64,000 nt of DNA. It comes from Ruegeria meonggei. GTDB lineage: Bacteria; Pseudomonadota; Alphaproteobacteria; Rhodobacterales; Rhodobacteraceae. The stretch spans positions 1 through 64,000 of the forward strand of contig NZ_FWFP01000018.1 of the NCBI RefSeq assembly GCF_900172215.1, written 5' to 3'. The notes beneath the pieces were generated by a model. The model saw only the letters and a list, made by a program, of their open reading frames with translations, was not told the DNA's origin and did no database searches. The translations under genes were made by a program, and so were the position numbers. Positions 34,824-41,397 of the stretch are shown here, piece by piece. Numbering within the stretch: the stretch's first letter is position 1; each line of letters starts with the position of its first letter.

Positions 34824-35672
34824 TCAAAAATCCAAGCCGACATCAACAGAGCGGTATGAATGGGTCAACGCTCCGGAGGAAATGTAATCCACTCCGGTCG
34901 CAGCGATGGCTGCCACAGTGTCATGACTGACGCTTCCAGAGGCTTCGGTCACCAATTGGCCGTCTGCCATTGCTACAGCCTCTTGCAATTCGTTCGGGGA
35001 CATATTGTCCAGCAAAACAACGTCCGCCCCTCCGACCTCAAGCACTTCGGCCAATTGGTCCAACTGATCCACTTCGATTTCGATCTTCATCATATGTGAA
35101 GCGCGCGTCTTTGCAGTCTCCAGAACCGCACGCACGCCGCCAGCAGCGGCGATGTGGTTGTCCTTGATCAGGATCGCATCTGAGAGCGAAAAGCGGTGGT
35201 TGAATCCGCCACCGTGCAGAACGGCTTGTTTCTCGACAATGCGGAGCCCTGGGGTTGTCTTGCGTGTGCAGGTTATACGCGTTTTGGTTCCCCTTGTTTC
35301 GGCAACTAACGCTGCGGTTAACGTTGCGATCCCTGCCAGTCGTCCAACAAAGTTCAATGCCACCCGTTCCGCAGAAAGGATCGAGGCCGCGCTGCCCTGG
35401 ATTTCCATCAGCGCGTCCCCTTTTGCGCAATGCTGACCATCATGAAAATGAGTGATGATATCCAGCTTGGGATCGACCAGACGAAAGGCCAGCTCTGCCA
35501 CTTGCAAACCCGAGATCACAGCGTCTTCGCGGGCGTTCAGCCGAGCGCTGTAAGTCGCCGCAGCAGGGATAACGGTCAGGGTGGTAATGTCTCCGTTGGC
35601 CCCCAGATCCTCCATCAGCGCGGATCGGACTAGCGGTTCAAGGATCAAGTCGTGCAGTGCCGGATAACTCAT
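34824..35672 (-). CDS. nadC: Nicotinate-nucleotide pyrophosphorylase (quinolinate phosphoribosyltransferase)
   Basis: A 282-residue enzyme making nicotinate mononucleotide from quinolinate and PRPP with loss of carbon dioxide, the last step of de novo NAD ring synthesis. Motifs include EDLGANGDITT at the N-terminus, RVALNFVGRLAGIATLT, CTRKTTPGLRIVEKQAVLHGGGFNHR (Arg/Lys/His substrate residues), IEIEVDQL and the late EASGSVSHDTV. The ATG overlaps the nadB stop (ATGA). It is the last gene of nadABC. Confidence 0.95.
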   Translation of the reverse strand: MSYPALHDLILEPLVRSALMEDLGANGDITTLTVIPAAATYSARLNAREDAVISGLQVAELAFRLVDPKLDIITHFHDGQHCAKGDALMEIQGSAASILSAERVALNFVGRLAGIATLTAALVAETRGTKTRITCTRKTTPGLRIVEKQAVLHGGGFNHRFSLSDAILIKDNHIAAAGGVRAVLETAKTRASHMMKIEIEVDQLDQLAEVLEVGGADVVLLDNMSPNELQEAVAMADGQLVTEASGSVSHDTVAAIAATGVDYISSGALTHSYRSVDVGLDF

Positions 35673-37234
35673 GTGGCGTCCTTTGCGATACGGTCCCTCA
35701 ACGCCATTGCCTCGCTCAGTGTCAGAATCGAGCGTTGGCCAGGGCCGGGGGTGGTTTCAGGAAAATCAGATCGGTAATGCGCACCGCGGCTTTCCTCGCG
35801 GATCAGTGCTGCCGCGGTTATCAGGGTGGCCGTTGCGGTCATGTTTAGGAAAACTTCTGACTCCGCATGATGGGCCTCAAGCGCTGCGATATCGGAAAGG
35901 GCGATTTCCAACCCGGCCCGCTCGCGTACAACGCCCGCATGTGAGGTCATGGTTCGGCGCAAGGCGGACACGGTCTGTTCATGTGTATTGTTCATACCAA
36001 GGGCGAAACGGATATCGACTGACGGTGTATTTTCCGCAGGTACAACCTCTGCAATATCCCGAGCGCAGGCACGCGCAAAGACCAGAGCCTCAAGCAGTCC
36101 GTTTGAGGCCAGACGGTTGGCACCATGCAAGCCGGTGCAGGCAGCCTCACCACAAACCCAAAGCCCGGCCAATGAGCTGCGGCCCGTCATATCCGTCACC
36201 ACTCCGCCCATATGGTAATGCGCCGATGCCGTTATCGGGATGGTCTCGGAAACCGGATTGACGCCGTTGCGGGTGCAGGCGTCGGTTACAGAGGGGAACA
36301 AGGTCGCAATTTCGGCACCGATAGCCGCACGTGTATCGAGCGCAGGGCGTAGGCCAGATTGCGTGTGCAGATAGACGGCGCGGGCGACGATGTCGCGAGG
36401 AGCCAGTTCACCATCGGGATGAATATCGGCCATGAACCGATGGCCAGTCTTGTCGATCAAGGCTGCTCCTTCCCCGCGCAGCGCTTCGGTTGCCAAAGGC
36501 GTCGGATCTTCTCCCACGTCGATCGCTGTGGGATGAAACTGCACGAACTCCGCATCGGCGATACGCGCGCCGGCACGGGCCGCCATCCCGATCCCTTGCC
36601 CCCGGATATGCGCAGGGTTGGTGGTCTGCTCATACAGGCCCGATGAGCCACCCGTAGCCAGAACATGCGCGCTTCCCCGTAACAAAACCGGCTGCGCATC
36701 AGGCGCGTCGATGCTGGTCAGGAAAACTCCGGTGACTTGAGCGCCGTCACTTTCCAATGCAACAGCCTGCGCAGCTTCGACCACCTGAACAGAAGACGTC
36801 CGGCGCAATTCCGCAATCATCGCCCGCATGATTTCAGCCCCGGCCTGATCGCCCTTGACCCGCACCACACGGGCAGCGGAATGGGCGGCCTCGCGCGATT
36901 GAACAAAGCTTCCGTCAGCCCTGCGATCAAAGCCGGTGCCAAGATCTGACAGGTCCAGTACATGCTCGCGCGCCGAACGGGTCACAAATTCAGCCACTTC
37001 ACGCAAAACAGACCCGGACCCAGCCCGCATCGTATCATCCGCATGAGCCTGAGCACTGTCGGTTGGTGCCATCGCAGCGGCCACACCGCCCTGGGCCCAA
37101 GCTGAACTGGTCCCGGTTCCCAAAGGTTCCGGTGAGATCATGACAACCGGTCGCGGCGCCAGTTTCAACGCCGCATAAACAGCGGCCAAACCTGCACCAA
37201 TGATGACCACGCGATTTGTGGCTAACCGTTGCAT
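35669..37234 (-). CDS. nadB: L-aspartate oxidase
   Basis: A 521-residue FAD enzyme that oxidises L-aspartate to iminoaspartate for quinolinate synthesis. The FAD-binding motif VVIIGAGLAAVYAAL is at residues 9-23; further features are SSAWAQGGVAAAM, the HIRGQGIGMAARAGARIADAEFVQFHPT segment and SAHYHMGGVVTD with the catalytic His/Arg region. The C-terminal helical domain is complete. ATG 37234 lies eight bases after nadA, and the stop overlaps nadC, so the three genes are tightly coupled. Confidence 0.95.
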   Translation of the reverse strand: MQRLATNRVVIIGAGLAAVYAALKLAPRPVVMISPEPLGTGTSSAWAQGGVAAAMAPTDSAQAHADDTMRAGSGSVLREVAEFVTRSAREHVLDLSDLGTGFDRRADGSFVQSREAAHSAARVVRVKGDQAGAEIMRAMIAELRRTSSVQVVEAAQAVALESDGAQVTGVFLTSIDAPDAQPVLLRGSAHVLATGGSSGLYEQTTNPAHIRGQGIGMAARAGARIADAEFVQFHPTAIDVGEDPTPLATEALRGEGAALIDKTGHRFMADIHPDGELAPRDIVARAVYLHTQSGLRPALDTRAAIGAEIATLFPSVTDACTRNGVNPVSETIPITASAHYHMGGVVTDMTGRSSLAGLWVCGEAACTGLHGANRLASNGLLEALVFARACARDIAEVVPAENTPSVDIRFALGMNNTHEQTVSALRRTMTSHAGVVRERAGLEIALSDIAALEAHHAESEVFLNMTATATLITAAALIREESRGAHYRSDFPETTPGPGQRSILTLSEAMALRDRIAKDAT

Positions 37235-37242
37235 TGGGACGA

Positions 37243-38295
37243 TCAGATACCCAATTGCCGCGACAGGTCTATCATACGATGTACGGACTGCCGTGCTTTG
37301 ACTGCAACGTCGGCGTCAACCTCAACCTGACCGGTCATGGTGTCGAGTGCAAAGAGCACCTTTTCCAGGGTAATTTTCTTCATGTACGGGCACATGTTGC
37401 AGGGTCCGACGAACTCGACCTCGGGCAGTTCATCGGCAATGTTCGATGCCATTGAACATTCAGTAATGAGCAACGCCTTTTCGGGTTTTTCGTCGGTAAC
37501 GTATTTGATTATGCCGCTGGTTGATCCGGAAAAATCGGATTCCGCCACAACGTCCGGCGGGCATTCCGGATGCGCAATCAGGCGTGTCCCGGGGTTCCAT
37601 TCGCGAAAATCACGCAGATCGCTGGCGCTATATTGTTCGTGGACGATGCAGGATCCTTCCCACCAGACAACATTCTTTTGGGGCACATCGCGCGCAACGT
37701 TCTGCGCCAGGTATTGGTCGGGGGTCATGATCACGGTGTGGCTGTCCTGGGCCGCAACGATCTGCGCTGCGTTGGATGACGTACAGCAGATGTCCGACGC
37801 CGCTTTGACTTCTGCGGTGGTGTTTACATAAGACACAACCGGAGCCCCGGGATACCGCGTGCGCATTTCCTCGATACCTTCCGCAGTAATCGATTCTGCC
37901 AGCGAACACCCCGCCTCCATATCTGGCATCAGCACTGTTTTGGTTGGGCTAAGAATTTTGGACGTCTCGGCCATGAAATGCACGCCACACTGCACGATAA
38001 CATCTGCCTCGACCTCGGTCGCCCTGATGGCAAGCTGCAGGCTATCCCCGCCAAAATCGGAAATGCCATGGTATATCTCTGGCGTCATGTAGTTGTGACC
38101 CAAGATCACTGCATTACGCTCGGCTTTTAGATCAATGATTGCCTTTACATATGGCGCATAGATTGCCCAATCGACGGGCGATACCACACGCGACATCCGA
38201 TCATAGATATCGGTCATGCTGGCGGCCAGCTCGGGCGATGGGGTCAGATCATACTTTTCGGAGAGGTGAGCGCGCTGCGCGGGGAGGTCGAACAC
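37243..38295 (-). CDS. nadA: Quinolinate synthase
   Basis: A 350-residue enzyme that condenses iminoaspartate with dihydroxyacetone phosphate to quinolinate, using a 4Fe-4S cluster. The three cluster cysteines are visible in VQCGVHFMAE, DICCTSSNA and GPCNMCPYM; HNYMTPEIY and GGDSLQLA are also conserved. It is the first gene of nadABC. The start codon at 38295 is a GTG in front of TTCGACCTCCC; the first 30 residues are less conserved, so a later start is possible. A pair of direct repeats lies about 115-150 bases upstream. Confidence 0.95.
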   Translation of the reverse strand: MFDLPAQRAHLSEKYDLTPSPELAASMTDIYDRMSRVVSPVDWAIYAPYVKAIIDLKAERNAVILGHNYMTPEIYHGISDFGGDSLQLAIRATEVEADVIVQCGVHFMAETSKILSPTKTVLMPDMEAGCSLAESITAEGIEEMRTRYPGAPVVSYVNTTAEVKAASDICCTSSNAAQIVAAQDSHTVIMTPDQYLAQNVARDVPQKNVVWWEGSCIVHEQYSASDLRDFREWNPGTRLIAHPECPPDVVAESDFSGSTSGIIKYVTDEKPEKALLITECSMASNIADELPEVEFVGPCNMCPYMKKITLEKVLFALDTMTGQVEVDADVAVKARQSVHRMIDLSRQLGI

Positions 38296-38409
38296 GGGAC
38301 TGATTTCTGCCTAGCTAACTTGTGGTGACCTAAGTAACGAACTCGATTTAAATTGAACACCAGTCAATAAAGGAAAATGTGCCAATTTTCGCCGTCGACT
38401 TGGAACCAA

Positions 38410-38443
38410 TTGACTTTTTTAGCTTCTACCTTTGACTTTTTTA
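38410..38443. repeat. Tandem direct repeats upstream of nadA
   Basis: TTGACTTTTTTA occurs twice, at 38410-38421 and 38432-38443 (period 22 bases, two helical turns). A third TTGAC follows at 38446. The site lies 115-148 bases upstream of nadA, between it and the ccdB stop, and may bind a regulator of NAD synthesis; this is inference only. Confidence 0.45.
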
Positions 38444-38554
38444 TCTTGACACTCAAACCACAAGGTCATGGGGATGTCCATTCCATCAAAACCTCGCCAA
38501 GTTGTTGACGTGGGCCTGTGCCAACTGCTGCCGGGGCGGCGCCTCTTACTTCTA

Positions 38555-38854
38555 TCAGAATCCCTGCATGAGCATATCTACGGCGACTGTGATCTGTTCA
38601 AACTCGTCTTTGAGATCACAAACTTGAGACTTGAGAATTCCAACAGGCACGGCCGCTAAAAAGTGGGTGGCCATGACGACATGTTCACCATTGATCTCGA
38701 ATACTGGGTTGAGCCGGGTCGCAGGTTTTGGAGCTTTCGTTTTCGGCAAAAGCGGCACAACAACACGCGTGTTCAAATCACTCAGAAGATCAGTTTGAAC
38801 ATCCAGAAGGAATCCATCACCAGAAGGGTTGGGAAAAACATCGTATTTTGGCAT
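38555..38854 (-). CDS. ccdB: CcdB-type toxin
   Basis: A 99-residue toxin of the CcdB family, which poisons DNA gyrase. The family start PKYDVFPNPSGDGFLLDVQTDLL, the VVPLLPKTKAP loop and PVFEINGEHVVMATHFLAAVP are clear, and it ends in the conserved hydrophobic helix ITVAVDMLMQGF. The three-residue end seen in F-plasmid CcdB (Trp-Gly-Ile) is replaced by GF. It is the second gene of the pair; its start overlaps the antitoxin stop by one base (TAATG). Confidence 0.92.
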   Translation of the reverse strand: MPKYDVFPNPSGDGFLLDVQTDLLSDLNTRVVVPLLPKTKAPKPATRLNPVFEINGEHVVMATHFLAAVPVGILKSQVCDLKDEFEQITVAVDMLMQGF

Positions 38855-39084
38855 TAGAACTGTCTGAAGCTTTCCAGTGGCAGCCCATGTCGTTCCACAT
38901 AAGAATTGGAGCTTCTCAGAGCTGCAGCATTTTCACTTTTCCATTGCTCTGCCTTTGCAGCAGCAACGGCTACACGTACCCCGTCTTCGGCCGCGCGCGA
39001 TAGGTTTACTTTCAGCTCCTTGGCTTCAGAAAGTAAGACACTGTCGAGCGACAGATTAGTTGGTTTTCGTGATTGGGCATTCAT
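38854..39084 (-). CDS. ccdA: CcdA-type antitoxin
   Basis: A 76-residue antitoxin. The N-terminal ribbon-helix-helix (RKPTNLSLDSVLLSEAKEL) binds DNA, and the C-terminal half (EQWKSENAAALRSSNSYVERHGLPL) matches the toxin-binding tail of CcdA, including the ...NGLPL-like end. It should neutralise CcdB and repress the operon. A good promoter sits directly upstream, and the pair separates nadABC from the divergent operon at 39315. Confidence 0.92.
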   Translation of the reverse strand: MNAQSRKPTNLSLDSVLLSEAKELKVNLSRAAEDGVRVAVAAAKAEQWKSENAAALRSSNSYVERHGLPLESFRQF

Positions 39085-39107
39085 TCGATAGATCTCCGCA
39101 TGCGCCT

Positions 39108-39136
39108 AAAATATCAACAAGAGTTATGGGCGTCAA
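39108..39136 (-). promoter_or_regulatory. Sigma-70-type promoter of ccdAB
   Basis: On the minus strand TTGACG (39136-39131) and TATTTT (39113-39108) are separated by 17 bases, giving a transcript start about 20 bases before the ccdA ribosome site GGAGA. Confidence 0.6.
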
Positions 39137-39197
39137 CTATGCGCATACTTGGCTTCACGCCGCTGACTTTCTGAGGATTCACTGACTGATTCGTCAG

Positions 39198-39214
39198 CAC
39201 TATGCATCATAGTG
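39198..39214. promoter_or_regulatory. Dyad in the ccdAB / VOC operon divergent region
   Basis: CACTATG-CAT-CATAGTG is a perfect 7-bp dyad. A related half, AGTATAGTGCATAAT, follows at about 39241. It sits midway between the divergent ccdA and VOC genes and may be an operator of either. Confidence 0.4.
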
Positions 39215-39253
39215 TTGAAAAATATGGCAACTTGATCCACAGTATAGTGCATA

Positions 39254-39273
39254 ATGCGGGAATTTCCCCGCAT
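39254..39273. promoter_or_regulatory. Dyad upstream of the VOC/nitrilase/decarboxylase operon
   Basis: ATGCGGG (39254-39260) and CCCGCAT (39267-39273) form a 7-bp inverted repeat 42 bases before the first gene of the operon, a position fitting a repressor operator or leader hairpin. Confidence 0.4.
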
Positions 39274-39314
39274 ATTCCATCGGGCGACCCCCGCCCTATT
39301 CGGAGATTTCGAAT

Positions 39315-39836
39315 ATGAAAAAGAAGCCTGCCACCCTGCCGCGCGGTTATCGCACCTGCACGGTATCGCTTGCCGTTGCGGATGTTCCTGCGGCTCTGAA
39401 ATTCTATGAAAACGCCTTTGACGCAAAGGTTCAGGCCTGTGACGCCGATGAGGCCCCCGGCTTTGCAGCCATCAAGATCGGCAACTCGATGCTTTTTGTG
39501 TCAACCGGATGGGGCACGCATGGTCCCATTGTTTCGGGTGCCATCACGCCAGTTAGTCAGCATATGTATGTCGAGGATATCGATGCTGTCCTGTCGACTG
39601 CATTGGAAAACGGCGCAAACCTGATTGCCGAAGCAAACGACACCTATTGGGGCGAGCGTTGTGCCACTGTTGCCGACCCGTTCGGACATATCTGGACGCT
39701 GGCAACGCGCATTGAGAACCTCAAGTCCGAAGATATCAGCGAGCGTCGCAAAGTGCTGTTTCGAACGTTTCAGGGTCAGGAGGACGAAGCCATAGCCGTG
39801 GCGGTTGAGACGACAGAGCAGACCGAGGCCGCGTGA
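39315..39836 (+). CDS. VOC family protein (PhnB/glyoxalase-like)
   Basis: A 173-residue vicinal-oxygen-chelate protein of the PhnB-like type: TCTVSLAVADVPAALKFYENAF opens the fold, HMYVEDIDAVLSTALENGA forms the second half, and WGERCATVADPFGHIWTLATR closes it. The 35 C-terminal residues are acidic and unstructured (ending TTEQTEAA). GGAG lies before the ATG. It appears to be the first gene of a seven-gene unit, with 69 bases to the next gene, and may act on the small molecule that the downstream enzymes make. Its substrate is unknown. Confidence 0.75.
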   Translation: MKKKPATLPRGYRTCTVSLAVADVPAALKFYENAFDAKVQACDADEAPGFAAIKIGNSMLFVSTGWGTHGPIVSGAITPVSQHMYVEDIDAVLSTALENGANLIAEANDTYWGERCATVADPFGHIWTLATRIENLKSEDISERRKVLFRTFQGQEDEAIAVAVETTEQTEAA

Positions 39837-39905
39837 TCCGTCAGAGGTTGAACGGCAGACGGATCGTGAGGTGCCGGAATGGGTGTGTTCATTAACAGGA
39901 AAATC

Positions 39906-40256
39906 ATGAACGACGCACCCCTTCCCACTTTCACAATCCGCCAGAACGATCTGGCTATTCTGACCGCCGAGAACCGGATCGGAGATTATCCGGTTGCGGT
40001 TCGCACCGCGCGCGAGGTGGTCAGCGGTGGCTTTGCCAACCAGTCGGCGCACCCCAACACTTGGACGGTCTACTTTTTTGTAGATGGCCAGTGGGCGCTA
40101 GTTGAATCCACGCGCGGGCTGCGGCGCGAATGGTCCAGCCTGGACCGGATTGAAAAATGGTTGCGCAGTTGCGGCTTCCGCTTCTTCTGGGTGCGTAATG
40201 ACATCGATTTTGTCGAACCGCTGACCGAAGATGCGACCGAGGAAGCGGCTCTATGA
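39906..40256 (+). CDS. Conserved-looking protein of unknown function in amide/amine operon
   Basis: A 116-residue soluble protein with no family I recognise. Aromatic-rich strands (NTWTVYFFVDGQWALVEST) and a helix (REWSSLDRIEKWLRSCGFRFFWVRNDI) suggest a small alpha/beta fold. ATG 39906 directly follows AGGAAAATC; an ATG at 39879 in frame lacks a site. Its stop overlaps the start of the next, very small gene as ATGA, so the two are translationally coupled. Confidence 0.65.
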   Translation: MNDAPLPTFTIRQNDLAILTAENRIGDYPVAVRTAREVVSGGFANQSAHPNTWTVYFFVDGQWALVESTRGLRREWSSLDRIEKWLRSCGFRFFWVRNDIDFVEPLTEDATEEAAL

Positions 40257-40390
40257 AGGTTGAATTCCTGAATAACCATGGCCTGAGGGCAGCAGGCTTG
40301 CGTGACCACACGGTTTTATGCTCCGATGAAGAACGCCGGATCAAAACGGCGGTCGCAATCGGCAACAAAATGAGAAGAAACAAAAAATGA
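40253..40390 (+). CDS. 45-residue basic small protein, ATGA-coupled on both sides
   Basis: The frame ATG 40253 to TGA 40388-40390 encodes 45 residues, beginning MKVEFLNNHGLRAAGLRD and ending in a basic cluster (KMRRNKK). The start overlaps the stop of the previous gene (ATGA) with GAGGAAG seven bases upstream, and its own stop overlaps the start of the nitrilase-like gene, again as ATGA. That it fills the gap exactly between two coupled genes is the main evidence that it is real. It has one Cys and no signal or membrane helix. It could be a carrier or precursor peptide, an accessory subunit or merely a coupling leader; nothing shows which. Confidence 0.6.
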   Translation: MKVEFLNNHGLRAAGLRDHTVLCSDEERRIKTAVAIGNKMRRNKK

Positions 40391-41355
40391 CCCCTTTTGC
40401 GATAACCGGAATCCAGATGCATGTGGGCGCGATGCACTCGAACGTCGATGCGATGCTGCATCGCATCGACGTGATGATGGCACGGTTCCCCTGGACCCAA
40501 ATGGCTTTGTTCAGTGAGCTGGCACCTTATGGTCCACTTGATCGGTTTGCCCAGCCGTTTCCCAATGATGATCTGTCACGCTTTCAGGATGCGGCACGGC
40601 GCTACGGAATTTGGCTGATCCCCGGCTCGATGTTCGAAAAGCGCGAGGACGGGCGCGTTTTCAACACCTCAGTAGTGATCAACCCGGATGGTGAAATCGT
40701 CTCGAAATATTCTAAGATGTTTCCGTTCAAACCCTATGAGCAGAACATCGCCTCGGGCACCGAGTTCTGCATCTTTGACGTGCCGGATGTAGGCCGGTTT
40801 GGTCTGTCGATCTGCTATGACATCTGGTTCCCCGAAACTACCCGCCACTTGACCTCGCAAGGGGTCGAGGTTCTGCTGCACCCTGTTCTGACTGGCACGA
40901 CCGACCGAGAGGCCGAATTGTCGATTGCCAAGGCAACTGCCGCGCAGTTCCAGTGTTACGTGTTCGACGTGAACGGGCTGGCTGCGGGTGGCGTGGGTCG
41001 CTCGCTGGTGGTTGATCCGTCAGCCACCGTTCTGCACCAATCCGCAGGGCAGGAGGATATTTTCCCGATTGAGATCGATCTGGATCAGGTTCGCCGCCAG
41101 CGCGAGGTTGGATTGAAAGGTCTGGGGCAGGTGCTCAAAAGCTTCCGAGATCGAGAGGCTGATTTCCCCGTATATGACCGTAACAGCGGGGCGGATGCTT
41201 ATCTGCACACCCTCGGCCCGCTGCGCATACCGCAAAAGGGCGACGCGGCAGGTGTCGCCGCGACCGACCCCAGAACAGCACTGGGATACAGCGAAGACGC
41301 CGCGAAAAAGCCCGATAATCTGTATCTCTACGAGGGGCGCTCAGGCACAGACTGA
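40387..41355 (+). CDS. Carbon-nitrogen hydrolase (nitrilase superfamily)
   Basis: A 322-residue enzyme of the nitrilase/amidase fold. The catalytic triad is visible: Glu44 (FSELAPYGP), Lys110 (KYSKMFPF) and Cys143 (SICYDIWFPE). Such enzymes cut C-N bonds of amides, N-carbamoyl compounds or nitriles through a Cys acyl-enzyme, or transfer the acyl group. The protein is longer than N-carbamoylputrescine amidase (about 290), with an extra C-terminal segment of 50 residues rich in Asp and Ala. It is coupled to the preceding small gene and followed after 42 bases by a PLP decarboxylase, so a role with an amino-acid-derived amine is plausible. Confidence 0.85.
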   Translation: MTPFAITGIQMHVGAMHSNVDAMLHRIDVMMARFPWTQMALFSELAPYGPLDRFAQPFPNDDLSRFQDAARRYGIWLIPGSMFEKREDGRVFNTSVVINPDGEIVSKYSKMFPFKPYEQNIASGTEFCIFDVPDVGRFGLSICYDIWFPETTRHLTSQGVEVLLHPVLTGTTDREAELSIAKATAAQFQCYVFDVNGLAAGGVGRSLVVDPSATVLHQSAGQEDIFPIEIDLDQVRRQREVGLKGLGQVLKSFRDREADFPVYDRNSGADAYLHTLGPLRIPQKGDAAGVAATDPRTALGYSEDAAKKPDNLYLYEGRSGTD

Positions 41356-41397
41356 TATCGGGCAGCTTTTCGGTATCAGCAGAAAGGACAGGATTTC

